Of a stretch of 64,000 nucleotides of DNA, positions 1 through 8,377 are shown piece by piece (the first letter of the stretch is position 1; each line of letters starts with the position of its first letter). Location: contig JBKECY010000050.1 in assembly GCA_047975025.1 (NCBI GenBank), positions 168,917-232,916 of the forward strand. Direction: 5' to 3'. The notes under the pieces were generated by a model that worked only from the letters and a program-made list of their open reading frames with translations, was not told the origin of the DNA and made no database searches. Position numbers and translations under genes: made by a program. The DNA comes from JBKECY01 sp047975025 (GTDB lineage Bacteria > Bacillota > Clostridia > Lachnospirales > Lachnospiraceae).

Positions 1-1
1 C

Positions 2-460
2 AAAGAAACCGATGTTTATTATCCGGGAACAGATGAGACGAAAGTCAACACAGAATGTGCTACTGTTATTGGACGTTTAGGCGCAGGAGAAGACAAGATT
101 CAGGCAGTCATTGGTCTGTCTTCCATGGCTACACCGGCCTTAGGGGCACAGTACCAGTCCGCCTCCAGTAAACCGGATGCATCTGAAGTATCTCTGACAG
201 GACTCGCTACACCAAACGCACTCAAAACATATATCAAAGATGATGAAAATCCTTTGAATTCAGGAGTTCTGTGGAATTGCATGGATCTGGGATATCTGGC
301 TGTGACGACGGCATATCAGCTTGCAGAAGGTACAATTACTACAGATTCTACCTCCATTGATGCAGGACGTCTGGGAGAAAAGGAAATTACGGATCGCATC
401 TGCGTGCTGGGTGATGCCTTAATCTTTGATGCTTCTAACGTAGACGAGTTCGATTACTAG
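2..460 (+). CDS. Sugar ABC transporter substrate-binding protein, C-terminal part (5' end outside window)
   Basis: The reading frame is open from the first bases to a TAG at 458-460, giving the last 152 residues. They match the C-terminal lobe of periplasmic-binding-protein type 4 family members of the rhamnose / autoinducer-2 group (RhaS/LsrB-like): a TGLATPN segment, then a V-L-W-N ... D-L-G-Y-L block, an AGRLGE stretch and a terminal N-V-D-E-F-D-Y, close to the N-I-D-x-F-D-F end usual in that group. It would be the extracytoplasmic sugar receptor of an importer encoded to the left. A two-component system follows 121 bp downstream and may sense or control this transporter. The exact ligand cannot be told from this piece. 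Confidence 0.8.
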   Translation, partial: KETDVYYPGTDETKVNTECATVIGRLGAGEDKIQAVIGLSSMATPALGAQYQSASSKPDASEVSLTGLATPNALKTYIKDDENPLNSGVLWNCMDLGYLAVTTAYQLAEGTITTDSTSIDAGRLGEKEITDRICVLGDALIFDASNVDEFDY

Positions 461-520
461 ACGGCTGCACAGTAGGAAGATAAACCGTAATAAAGACATA
501 AAACAATAGAGAGATAAAAA

Positions 521-550
521 AAGGGTGCCGTCGGATTTTACGGCGCCCTT
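521..550 (+). terminator. Terminator-like hairpin after the sugar-binding protein
   Basis: Ten-base arms AAGGGTGCCG (521-530) and CGGCGCCCTT (541-550) pair with one G-U around a 10-base loop. The + strand T-run is weak, whereas the A-run just before the stem would be a strong T-run on the minus strand. Partial read-through into the kinase gene at 582 is possible, since I see no clear promoter between the stem and that gene. Confidence 0.6.
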
Positions 551-581
551 TACTCTCGTTATCCTATGCTGGAGAATATCT

Positions 582-2360
582 ATGGGAATTAAGAAGATGA
601 GTACAAAACTGCTGCTCACATTCGGCATCATGATGGTGGTGCTGATTCTGACAGCAGCGGCCTGGACGTATAGATTTACAAAAGAGAATCTGTACAAGGA
701 TGGAATCAGTAACCTAAGCCAGATGGCTGAAACTACCATAGAAAGTATAGACGGCCGCCTGACCAATATGGAGCAGGCAGCCGTTGATGTGCTAAAAGAC
801 AATCGGTTTATTCCTAATTTTCTGGATGCCGCCGAACAGGGCAGTGATACGTCCCATAGAGAGGCAAAACGCATATTAACAAACGCCTATGCCAATAAGT
901 CGGATATACGGCGTGTCAGTGCATTTACAAGTGACGGCTACTATATCAGCACAGGAGTTGTAGATGCAACACAGGCCGAAATCAGGGAACGTGTTGCGGA
1001 AATGATTGCAAAGCATGAGTTCAATCAGGTCAACAGCAGAATCTTTTTGGGACCGCATCTGGATACGTGGGACTCAAGCTCAGATACCCTGGTCATCTCT
1101 GAAATCAAACCCATCAAGAACGATAAAATGGAAATTGTCGGATACCTGGAAATTCAGCAGAATTCATTTTATATTCGCAATACCTGTGAACTCAAATGGA
1201 GTAAGAATCGCCTCGATACACTTATTTTGATGAGTGACGGTGAACTGTTCTATGCGAACTTTGCAGAGGAAGACAAGAGCGCCAAGTATGTAGAAAATAT
1301 AGCGAAAAATGTTAAGCAGTACCAGAAAATCAAAGAAACGTCCAACTCTATTCTGGCAACGGCGAACTCCAACTATTATGCATATAAGGTTGTGCTGGTG
1401 CTGGAAAAACGTGATTTGTACAGATCCATGAGTGATATGATGTACACGCTGCTTCTGGTCTCCGTCCTGCTGCTGATTTTTGCAGTTGCGTATACCTCGT
1501 TTAGTACACGTCTGATCATGCGTCCGGTATATCGGTTCATAGAACGCATGAAGAACACAAATCTTGATAACTTTCATGAACATCAGGAGTTGGAAAAGGC
1601 GAACTATGAGACCGCTATTTTGATGACGACGTTTGAGGAAATGGCAGTGCGGCTGCGTACCTCCATGGAAAAGGAAGAGCAGTTAAAGGATGTGCAGACC
1701 AAGACGCTGTTCAGCGTGCTGCAATCCGAGATGAGCCCGCATTTTCTATACAATACGCTAGGAAGTATAGCGAATCTGTGTGAAAAGGGCGATACGCTGC
1801 TGGCGGCAGATGTCTGTTACAGCCTGACAGAAATCATCAGGTATTCATCGAATTATGCAGACTCGGAAGTGACATTCAAGGAAGAGTTCGACAACCTGAA
1901 GTCCTATATGTCGATTATGAAAAGCCGTTACAGACAACGTCTGGAATATCATTTTCATGTAGATGCAGATATTATCAATTTTCTGCTTCCCAAATTGAGT
2001 TTTCAGCCAATTGTTGAGAATGCAATCAAATACAGCCTGCTGGAAGAAGAACATGTGATTATCAGTTTCTTTGCGATTGCTTTAGGGGATGATGTCATCT
2101 TTGAAATCAAGGATAACGGCTGCGGCCTGTCCAGTGAGGCCATTGAGCTGGTAGAGCATCGTGTCAAGGAATTTACCACGCAGGGCGCCTCGAATGATAT
2201 GCTTAAAAATATTCAGATTGGCGGGATGGGGTTAAGTGGCACCTTGATTCGGCTCTCCATCTTTTTTGAAGACAGATTTTCTTATGAACTCTCAGAGAAT
2301 AACGATGAAGGCGGTACCTCGATACAACTTAGGATAAATTTTGCAAGAGATGAGGGATAA
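582..2360 (+). CDS. Sensor histidine kinase, YesM family
   Basis: Membrane sensor kinase of 592 residues that would phosphorylate the response regulator encoded next. A transmembrane helix lies at about residues 8-27, a large extracytoplasmic sensor region follows, and a second helix is at about 287-308. The His_kinase domain has the phospho-acceptor in S-P-H-F-L-Y-N-T (His387). The HATPase domain shows E-N-A-I-K-Y (Asn480) and D-N-G-C-G. The ATG at 582 was chosen because GGAG sits at 571-574; the frame is also open upstream to a GTG inside the terminator stem, which is unlikely. It is 3 bp from the regulator gene, so the two are co-transcribed. YesM-type kinases usually respond to extracellular carbohydrates; the ligand here is unknown. 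Confidence 0.9.
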   Translation: MGIKKMSTKLLLTFGIMMVVLILTAAAWTYRFTKENLYKDGISNLSQMAETTIESIDGRLTNMEQAAVDVLKDNRFIPNFLDAAEQGSDTSHREAKRILTNAYANKSDIRRVSAFTSDGYYISTGVVDATQAEIRERVAEMIAKHEFNQVNSRIFLGPHLDTWDSSSDTLVISEIKPIKNDKMEIVGYLEIQQNSFYIRNTCELKWSKNRLDTLILMSDGELFYANFAEEDKSAKYVENIAKNVKQYQKIKETSNSILATANSNYYAYKVVLVLEKRDLYRSMSDMMYTLLLVSVLLLIFAVAYTSFSTRLIMRPVYRFIERMKNTNLDNFHEHQELEKANYETAILMTTFEEMAVRLRTSMEKEEQLKDVQTKTLFSVLQSEMSPHFLYNTLGSIANLCEKGDTLLAADVCYSLTEIIRYSSNYADSEVTFKEEFDNLKSYMSIMKSRYRQRLEYHFHVDADIINFLLPKLSFQPIVENAIKYSLLEEEHVIISFFAIALGDDVIFEIKDNGCGLSSEAIELVEHRVKEFTTQGASNDMLKNIQIGGMGLSGTLIRLSIFFEDRFSYELSENNDEGGTSIQLRINFARDEG

Positions 2361-2363
2361 GGT

Positions 2364-3128
2364 ATGTATAAAGTTTTGTTAGTAGATGACGAACCGGGCA
2401 TCCTGGAAGCAGAAAAACGGGCCATAGAGCAAAAAACCACGCATTTTGAAGTAATCGGAGAAAGTTACACAGTCAATCAGGCAATTGAAATGGTAGACTC
2501 CTTGCACCCGGATGTTGTAATTACGGACATGAAGATGCCCAAGCGCACAGGAATTGAATTAATCAAGTACATCTCAGAATTGGAAAATGAGACAATTATC
2601 TGCATTGCCGTCAGTGGATATCAGGACTTTACGTATGTGCATGATGCGTTTGTCTATGGTGCCTTCGATTACTTACTTAAGCCTGTGGAACCCAGAAAAC
2701 TGGCGGAATTGTTTTCGAGGATTTACCGGCTGCTTGTGTCCACACAAAAGGAGAATACGGGGCTCAAACTCCCGCCGCCCAAGTTGACGAGCCAAAAACT
2801 GGTCGAAGAGATCGAGCATCATATCAAGGAGAATATTTCAGAGGATCACAGTATAATACGAATCTGCGGGAAATTTCACATAAGCCAGCCCTATTTAAGC
2901 AAAATTTTCAAAAAGCATAAGAATTGCACTTATAACGAGTATTTGATTCAGCTCAAAATCAAGGAAGCCAAGCGCCTGATTTCCAATGAAGACGTGTATC
3001 TGATTGGGGAAATCGCAGAGGCACTGGGCTTCTCAGATCAGTTCTATTTTAGTAAAGTGTTTAAAAATATCGTGGGTGTCACGCCCAGAGAATACAAGAA
3101 CAAAACACTTCACCAGGAAAGTGAATAA
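2364..3128 (+). CDS. Response regulator, REC plus AraC-type HTH (YesN family)
   Basis: A 254-residue regulator. The receiver domain covers about residues 1-120, with acidic pair D8/D9, phospho-acceptor D55 in V-I-T-D-M-K-M-P and the lysine in Y-L-L-K-P. The AraC/XylS DNA-binding domain covers about 150-250, with two HTHs, the second containing L-G-F-S-D-Q-F-Y-F-S-K-V-F-K. The start follows a GAGGG box inside the end of the kinase gene. Partner of the upstream kinase; it probably activates sugar-use genes, either the transporter ending at 460 or the URO-D-like gene at 3917. It is a paralogue of the regulator at 5619-6377, so the locus has two parallel systems. Confidence 0.92.
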   Translation: MYKVLLVDDEPGILEAEKRAIEQKTTHFEVIGESYTVNQAIEMVDSLHPDVVITDMKMPKRTGIELIKYISELENETIICIAVSGYQDFTYVHDAFVYGAFDYLLKPVEPRKLAELFSRIYRLLVSTQKENTGLKLPPPKLTSQKLVEEIEHHIKENISEDHSIIRICGKFHISQPYLSKIFKKHKNCTYNEYLIQLKIKEAKRLISNEDVYLIGEIAEALGFSDQFYFSKVFKNIVGVTPREYKNKTLHQESE

Positions 3129-3163
3129 CGGAAAGGTAAATGTATAATAAAAAGGAGGACTAT

Positions 3164-3796
3164 ATGAAGACAGTAGTATGTTTTGGAGATTCAAACACCT
3201 ATGGAACTAACCCGGAGGGCGGCCGTCACGGCTGGGGAGTGCGCTGGACGAGTCTGGTTCAGATCGCATTACAAGACGAAATCAGACTGATTGAAGAAGG
3301 GCTGGAAGGCAGAACGACGGTATGGGACGACCCAATTGAGCGCTATAAAAATGGCAATGAATATCTGATTCCCTGCCTGCATACGCACAAGCCCATTGAT
3401 GTGATTGTCCTGATGCTGGGAACGAATGATACCAAAAAACGCTTTTCTGTAAGTGCCATGGATATTGCCAATGGCAATGGTGTGTTGATTGAGACAATAC
3501 GAAAAGAATGTATGCATACACAGGAGCGGCAGCCCGCAATTCTGCTGGTAGCACCGATTGAAATAGGAGAGGCAATTGAAACAATTCACTTCGGTGGAAT
3601 GTTCACACCGGAGAGTATCGAAAAATCCAAGCAGTTTGCTGTGGAATTTGCCAAGATTGCCCAAACATACAAGTGCGACTTCCTAAATGCGGCGGCGGTA
3701 GCAGTACCGGCGAAAGCAGACCAGCTGCATATGGATGAGGTAAGTCATAAAACGCTGGCAGAAGCCATTACAAATAAATTGAAGGAAATTCTGTAA
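3164..3796 (+). CDS. SGNH/GDSL-type hydrolase, cytoplasmic esterase
   Basis: A 210-residue protein with SGNH hydrolase blocks: block I C-F-G-D-S-N-T-Y-G near the N-terminus (nucleophile Ser), block III L-G-T-N-D-T-K, and a C-terminal D-Q-L-H-M-D segment with the catalytic Asp/His. It resembles the arylesterase/acyl-esterase group rather than secreted lipases. No signal peptide is seen, so it acts in the cytoplasm. The ATG at 3164 is chosen over an in-frame ATG at 3140 because a strong AAAGGAGGA lies at 3151-3159. It lies 35 bp behind the response regulator and probably belongs to the same transcript. In a sugar locus it may remove acetyl or other acyl groups from imported oligosaccharides (inference). 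Confidence 0.85.
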   Translation: MKTVVCFGDSNTYGTNPEGGRHGWGVRWTSLVQIALQDEIRLIEEGLEGRTTVWDDPIERYKNGNEYLIPCLHTHKPIDVIVLMLGTNDTKKRFSVSAMDIANGNGVLIETIRKECMHTQERQPAILLVAPIEIGEAIETIHFGGMFTPESIEKSKQFAVEFAKIAQTYKCDFLNAAAVAVPAKADQLHMDEVSHKTLAEAITNKLKEIL

Positions 3797-3916
3797 ACAC
3801 ACCGGTGTTTTGTATTTTCTAGTTTTGGATTTGGATATTGTATGTACTTTATTCCTCCGAATTTATAGAATATAGGTATCAGCAGTAAAGATATCATATA
3901 TAAAAGGAGGAACAAA

Positions 3917-5113
3917 ATGCTTACGAATAGAGAACGCGAACGGATGACACTGGGGTTTCAAAAGCCTGAACAACGAGGTTCCGTTGAGGAGACCTTTTAT
4001 CCTTGGGTACTTACGACACAGAGGTTCAAAGAAGAGGGAATGCCTGTGCAGATTGCAGATGGTGCGAAGGATATTACGAACGATATCGTAGGTAACAAGG
4101 GCAACCAGGAGGAAAAGTATTTTCCTGTTTCCTGGGGAGAAGGTGTGATGGAGTATGAAAAATATCTGGGGTTCGATCCGGTACGCCGCATTCATTTTGT
4201 GCTTCCGTTTCGCAGATTTGATGAAATCATTCTGGAGACGACTGACGAATATACAATCAAGCAGGACTTATACCGCAGACAAGTGATTCAGTACAAAGGC
4301 TCGGAATTAGAACTGGAACATAAGCCGGTCATTGAAACACCGGAAGATTGGGAAGAATTAAAAGCGCATGCAGAACGTGAAGTGGAAAAATTCTATTCGG
4401 AGGAAGCAATCCTGCAGGCGTATCAGGGAATCAAAGAGGGGCATGACCGAGGTGAGTACTCGATTCGTTTGAACATTGAAGGATTTTTCTGGGTTCCAAG
4501 AGAGCTGCTGGGGATTGAACCTCATCTCTATGCATTCTATGATGAACCTGAAATGCTGCATGATATCAATGACTATGTACTTAAGATTTATCAGACGAAA
4601 TTGATGAAAGTCATAGAACTTTTACAACCGGATATCGTCTATTTTATGGAAGACTTAAGCGGTAAGACCGGTCCGATGATTTCTCGTGATTTCTTTGAGG
4701 AATTTGTCGGGGATTATTACAGACAGATTATACCGCAGATGAAGGAAAATGGCGTTTCCAGTGTGTTTGTAGATACCGACGGGGAATTCACACAGCTGAT
4801 TCCTAATTTCATGGAAGCCGGCGTGGATGGCTTTTTGCCGATGGATGTCAATGCAGGCATGAACATTGTTGCTGTTAGAGAGCAGTTCCCAACACTGCAG
4901 TTCATAGGGGGCTATAATAAGCTGGAAATTGCCAAAGGTCCGGAGGCAATTGATGCAGAGTTTGAGCGCATTCTACCGGTAGTACGAAGCGGCGGTTATA
5001 TTCCGGGAGCCGATCATCAGGTGGCACCCTCCACAGCGCTTGAAGATTACAAATACTATATTAAGCGTCTGCATGAAGTCATGCTCCAGGCGGGGGCAGA
5101 TATTCAGGAATAG
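3917..5113 (+). CDS. Uroporphyrinogen decarboxylase-superfamily protein, first copy
   Basis: A 398-residue protein resembling the URO-D / MtaA / CmuA superfamily, a TIM barrel that includes haem-pathway decarboxylase and corrinoid-dependent methyltransferases. Recognisable parts are the M-E-D-L-S-G-K-T-G segment, the following S-R-D-F-F-E-E-F helix, and the C-terminal G-G-Y-N-K-L and G-G-Y-I-P-G-A-D-H blocks. By eye, the place where MtaA-type enzymes carry the zinc motif His-x-Cys reads V-D-T-D-G, and the later Cys position reads A-D-H, so a thiol-activating zinc site is not evident. It is not HemE: it sits in a sugar locus and lacks the usual N-terminal HemE motifs. The RBS AAAAGGAGGA is at 3902-3911. 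The reaction is unknown. A second, diverged copy is at 10828. Confidence 0.75.
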   Translation: MLTNRERERMTLGFQKPEQRGSVEETFYPWVLTTQRFKEEGMPVQIADGAKDITNDIVGNKGNQEEKYFPVSWGEGVMEYEKYLGFDPVRRIHFVLPFRRFDEIILETTDEYTIKQDLYRRQVIQYKGSELELEHKPVIETPEDWEELKAHAEREVEKFYSEEAILQAYQGIKEGHDRGEYSIRLNIEGFFWVPRELLGIEPHLYAFYDEPEMLHDINDYVLKIYQTKLMKVIELLQPDIVYFMEDLSGKTGPMISRDFFEEFVGDYYRQIIPQMKENGVSSVFVDTDGEFTQLIPNFMEAGVDGFLPMDVNAGMNIVAVREQFPTLQFIGGYNKLEIAKGPEAIDAEFERILPVVRSGGYIPGADHQVAPSTALEDYKYYIKRLHEVMLQAGADIQE

Positions 5114-5159
5114 TTCTCAATATGCTGGATACATAAGAAATATTGCCTAATAAACCCTC

Positions 5160-5188
5160 TTGCCAAGAGAATGTTAATAGGATATAAT
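5160..5188 (+). promoter_or_regulatory. Sigma-A promoter of the DUF2325 gene
   Basis: TTGCCA (5160-5165), a 17-bp spacer and a perfect TATAAT (5183-5188). The inverted repeat at 5193-5208 covers the expected transcription start, as expected for a repressor site. Confidence 0.75.
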
Positions 5189-5192
5189 CATA

Positions 5193-5208
5193 GTTAGCGT
5201 AGGCTAAC
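5193..5208. promoter_or_regulatory. 16-bp operator GTTAGC-GTAG-GCTAAC
   Basis: A perfect 6-4-6 inverted repeat placed on the transcription start of the promoter at 5160-5188. The same element recurs at 22840-22855, 22954-22969 and 19187-19202, with a degenerate copy at 19113-19128. It resembles DtxR/IdeR-type TTAG...CTAA palindromes more than the classical Fur box. Confidence 0.65.
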
Positions 5209-5252
5209 GTTATGAGATACTATTAGTATTGTCCGAAAGAGAGGATGCAGAT

Positions 5253-5534
5253 ATGAGTATTGTGATTATAGGTGGGCACGACAGGATGGTCTGTCGCTAC
5301 AGGAATATTTGTAAGAAATATAACTGTAAAGCGAAGATTTTCACCCAGATGCCCGGAGACTTAAAGAAGCAGCTCGGGTCACCGGATTTGTGCGTGGTAT
5401 TTGTCAACACTGTGTCGCATAATATGGTTAAATGTGCGATGGAAGAAGCCAAGAAGAGCGAGACGGAAGTCATTCGTTCACAGAGCAGCAGCGGAAGTGC
5501 GCTGACACAGATTCTTGAAGAGTATTGTGCGTAA
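5253..5534 (+). CDS. DUF2325 family protein
   Basis: A small 93-residue protein recognisable as DUF2325: I-V-I-I-G-G-H-D-R at the N-terminus, a Y-N-C-K-A-K middle part, and V-N-T-V-S-H-N-M followed by R-S-Q-S-S-S-G-S-A-L near the C-terminus. The function of the family is not established. The ATG at 5253 is used because AGAGAGGA lies just before it. The gene is monocistronic, between a promoter with an operator and a long hairpin at 5563-5610. The shared operator links it to the DUF3793-flavodoxin genes and the Fur-like gene, suggesting a metal-responsive role (inference). It is unrelated in function to the sugar genes around it, so it may be an insertion into that locus. Confidence 0.75.
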   Translation: MSIVIIGGHDRMVCRYRNICKKYNCKAKIFTQMPGDLKKQLGSPDLCVVFVNTVSHNMVKCAMEEAKKSETEVIRSQSSSGSALTQILEEYCA

Positions 5535-5562
5535 CAAAATTCGTTTTTTACATGGAGTGCCG

Positions 5563-5612
5563 AATCAGGCAGGGTGCAGATTATGAAATTCATCTGCACC
5601 CTGCCTGATTTT
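5563..5612 (+). terminator. Long-stem intrinsic terminator between convergent genes
   Basis: Perfect 19-base arms (5563-5581 and 5592-5610) around a 10-base loop, followed by TTTTG on the + strand. It lies between the DUF2325 gene and the end of the convergent response-regulator gene, so it probably serves the + strand gene and may also stop transcripts from the other side. Confidence 0.85.
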
Positions 5613-5618
5613 GTGAAA

Positions 5619-6377
5619 TCATGTGTCAGCATGTGTGTTACGAAATACAGTGGGGCTTAGGCCTGTGATTTTGCGGAAGGTTTTGCTAAAATAGAATTGA
5701 TCCGGATAGCCGACTTTTTCGCCGATTTGTGAGATGGGAAGCTCCGTATTGGTAAGCAGTTGTTTGGCCTCATTAATTCTTAAATCAGTCAGGAATTTGA
5801 CTGGTGTGTGACCTGTGTATTTATTAAAGATTTTCGTCAGATAGGCAGAGCTAAAGCCCAGTTTTTGTGCCAGAGCCGTTAAATCAATGGGGGTGCGGAA
5901 GTTCTCACGCATATACAAGGCGGCATATTCGGCAATCGTTTCGGCGGTGCGTCCCATCAATGAGACATCATCCTCAAAATCATAGAGCTTTCCAAGCTCG
6001 AGCTTGATTTTTAACAGTGTGTTCTCCAGCTTCTCAGAGGAGACAGGCTTGAGCAGATAGTCAGAGACTCCATAGGAGAGCGCTTTTTGTGCAAAAGCAA
6101 AGTCTGCGTGCCCGGAGACGATAATTGTCTTGATGCTGGTATGTCTTTGGTGAATTTCCCGCGCAAGCTCCAGCCCATCCATGACCGGCATAATTACATC
6201 TGTCATCACGACATGAATGGTATGGGTATCCAGAAACTGCAGGGCTTCCTGGCCGTTGGTGGCCTTGGCTGCAACCGTAAACCCCATATTCAGCTCCTCA
6301 ATATGACGCGCCAGACTCTGCATAAGCAAGGGCTCATCCTCAGCGAGCAAAATCTGATAAGAAGTCACTTTATTCAT
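5619..6377 (-). CDS. Response regulator, REC plus AraC-type HTH (YesN family), second copy
   Basis: A 252-residue regulator. The receiver domain has the acidic cluster E-D-E at residues 13-15, phospho-acceptor D60 in V-M-T-D-V-I-M-P and the lysine in Y-L-L-K-P. The C-terminal AraC domain covers about 150-250, with L-G-F-S-S-A-Y-L-T-K-I-F and Q-F-Y-F-S-K-T-F-R-K-I. The ATG at 6377 follows GGAGG and overlaps the kinase stop by 8 bp, indicating translational coupling. It is transcribed away from the GH31 gene, whose upstream region has direct repeats with the 21-bp spacing expected for an AraC-type dimer (8247-8274). It is therefore the best candidate activator of the GH31–URO-D genes. Confidence 0.92.
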   Translation of the reverse strand: MNKVTSYQILLAEDEPLLMQSLARHIEELNMGFTVAAKATNGQEALQFLDTHTIHVVMTDVIMPVMDGLELAREIHQRHTSIKTIIVSGHADFAFAQKALSYGVSDYLLKPVSSEKLENTLLKIKLELGKLYDFEDDVSLMGRTAETIAEYAALYMRENFRTPIDLTALAQKLGFSSAYLTKIFNKYTGHTPVKFLTDLRINEAKQLLTNTELPISQIGEKVGYPDQFYFSKTFRKITGLSPTVFRNTHADT

Positions 6378-8166
6378 TAATCTTTCCTCCGATAGAAACG
6401 ATGGCTCCGCCTTCGGGCCGGTTGCCAAAATCAAAAATAAATGCATTGTGGTAGAGCAGATAGAAACGGATATAGATATTCATCAGTCCCATGCCGTCAA
6501 GCTCCAGGCTGGGGAGCAGTCCGTTAATTTGGATTTCTTCCATTTTCTGGTGAATGCTGTCCATCACTTCAGGTGCAAATCCGGGGCCGTTGTCTTTGAC
6601 ACTGATGACCCATTCATGCTCGTTGACGTGTCCGGTAATCTCAATCTTCCAGGGGGGCTGCGTCCGCGTTGTAAATTTGGCGGCATTTTCAGCCAGCAGC
6701 TGAATGCTTAATTTGGGCATCTCAATTTCCAGCATTTCATCCTCTACTTCAATGACACAGGTGAGGTTCTCCTGATAGCGCCGTTTGATGCAGTTGAGAT
6801 AGCGGTTCGCCTGTTCGAGTTCTTCTTCGAGGGAGGCAAGCGGCTCTTTATTCGAAGTAATATAGCGCAGAATCGAAGTGATGTCCATACACATCTGGCT
6901 GAATTCAGCCGTCATACCTTCCTCCGCCATGGCATTAAGTGTCGCAAGTGAATTATACAAAAAGTGCGGATTCATCTGCGACTGGTAGGCGAGCATCTGC
7001 GACTGGACTTCCTGCTGTTTTAAAATAATCATGGAGTCAATAGCCTCTTTTTGCCGTACCTGAAATTTGTTGAACGAGTCCCGCAGAGTGTCAATTTCCA
7101 GAATCTGTGAGTCCGGCATCTTGCTCTTCTTCCAGTTCTTGGTATAGTCAAAACCGGACAGGTGATTGTAGATCTGGGTCAGCGGAGCCACAATACGGCT
7201 CGACAGCTTGCGTGCCATGATAAAGCAGAAGATGGCCAGTACACTTAAGACCATGATCATTATCAGCAGGTACTGATACAAAGGGGAGAACATCTCGTTT
7301 TTCTTAATGGCAACGACGGTCGTCATATGAGATGTGTCCATCGTTTCCGCATACAGATATTCATCCTGTACACTCATAATGCTCTGTGAATTCTCAGTGG
7401 ATTCCATTGCTTTTGCATAATATTCAGAAGCAATGGCTTCATCATAGTCCAGTGGATAGATGACTTCGCCTGCGTTGTTGAATACCATAATATCCAGCGC
7501 ATAGGAGCTTTCCGGTTCATAGGCACCTTTTAAAACCAGGTCGTAATACTGCATGATTTCAATGATACCGATTGGCTGATGAAAATTATTATAATACAGA
7601 CGGAATAAAGAAATATAGTAGCGGTCAAGTGCTGTTCCGGTCGATTCAGACAAGAGTTCGTTTTGTGCGGGCGGCGGGATATAAAGTGTCCCGGCATTTT
7701 CTACCGTATTGGTATACCAGCTTTGCTCACTGGCACGTATATTCTGAAAACCACTGTAATTGCCCTCACCAAAAGAGCCCTGTTCAAGATCGTATAGATT
7801 GACCTGACGGATGTTTTTGTTTGCACCGATATAGGGTACCAGCAGACCGGAAAGCAGCTTGTCAGTTTCGGTGATCTGCGAAGTACGTGTGTCGAGATTG
7901 CGGTATTGCATATAGTCGGAAAACGTATTTTTGACCAGTGCGGAGTATAGAATGCTGACGGATGCGTCATCAATGCGGCTGATCTGTGTGTCAATGCTGG
8001 TGGCAACCTTAGAGCAGGTCTGCGAGATATTGTTGATAATCGTGCGCCTCATTGACAGATATTGTGTGACGGAAAAGACAGCGGTCGTCAGAACGAGCAT
8101 AATAATCATTGTGGTCAGATGCGTCCGGACAAGCAGCTTGTGGATGGTCTGTGGGTTTTTTCTCAT
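6370..8166 (-). CDS. Sensor histidine kinase, YesM family, second copy
   Basis: A 598-residue membrane kinase. One transmembrane helix is at about residues 12-34, an extracytoplasmic sensor region follows, and a second helix is at about 295-315, then a HAMP-like linker. The phospho-acceptor is in Q-M-N-P-H-F-L-Y-N-S (His401). The ATPase part shows L-L-A-E-N-A-A-K-F and V-K-D-N-G-P-G-F. The ATG at 8166 follows AAAGG. It is divergent from the GH31 gene, with 211 bp between them, and is partner of the regulator at 5619-6377. It is not a recent duplicate of the kinase at 582: only family motifs are shared by eye. The signal is probably the oligosaccharide handled by the GH31 locus (inference). 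Confidence 0.9.
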   Translation of the reverse strand: MRKNPQTIHKLLVRTHLTTMIIMLVLTTAVFSVTQYLSMRRTIINNISQTCSKVATSIDTQISRIDDASVSILYSALVKNTFSDYMQYRNLDTRTSQITETDKLLSGLLVPYIGANKNIRQVNLYDLEQGSFGEGNYSGFQNIRASEQSWYTNTVENAGTLYIPPPAQNELLSESTGTALDRYYISLFRLYYNNFHQPIGIIEIMQYYDLVLKGAYEPESSYALDIMVFNNAGEVIYPLDYDEAIASEYYAKAMESTENSQSIMSVQDEYLYAETMDTSHMTTVVAIKKNEMFSPLYQYLLIMIMVLSVLAIFCFIMARKLSSRIVAPLTQIYNHLSGFDYTKNWKKSKMPDSQILEIDTLRDSFNKFQVRQKEAIDSMIILKQQEVQSQMLAYQSQMNPHFLYNSLATLNAMAEEGMTAEFSQMCMDITSILRYITSNKEPLASLEEELEQANRYLNCIKRRYQENLTCVIEVEDEMLEIEMPKLSIQLLAENAAKFTTRTQPPWKIEITGHVNEHEWVISVKDNGPGFAPEVMDSIHQKMEEIQINGLLPSLELDGMGLMNIYIRFYLLYHNAFIFDFGNRPEGGAIVSIGGKINE

Positions 8167-8189
8167 ATACGGTACCTTTCATATCAAGT

Positions 8190-8198
8190 AGTATAGCA
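8190..8198 (-). promoter_or_regulatory. Extended -10 promoter of the second two-component system
   Basis: On the minus strand TGC-TATACT forms an extended -10 about 25 bases before the kinase ATG at 8166. No good -35 is visible; the TGn element may compensate. Confidence 0.5.
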
Positions 8199-8246
8199 CA
8201 ATTTTTGCTTTTTACGAAAGAAAAAATAAGTTTGGTTAAAAAAAAA

Positions 8247-8286
8247 CATACAACTGACGAAAAGATGCATACAAAAACGGTTGTAT
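8247..8286. promoter_or_regulatory. Putative AraC-type activator site upstream of GH31
   Basis: CATACAA occurs at 8247-8253 and again at 8268-8274, exactly 21 bp (two helical turns) apart, and TTGTAT (8281-8286) is the inverse of the same core, placed where a weak -35 could lie. AraC-family regulators typically bind such direct repeats next to a poor -35. A weak AAGAAT at 8305-8310 could be the -10. Confidence 0.5.
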
Positions 8287-8377
8287 TTGATATACCATAT
8301 AAAAAAGAATGTGTTACGGGCAATGAAAATAGTAAAAATACACAATAAAAATCTATATTTATAGGAGGAATTCACAA

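Noticed and set aside
3799..3808. Palindrome ACACCGGTGT after the SGNH gene
   Set aside because: Ten bases with no loop and a poor T-run; too small for a terminator, and no repeat of it is seen as an operator.
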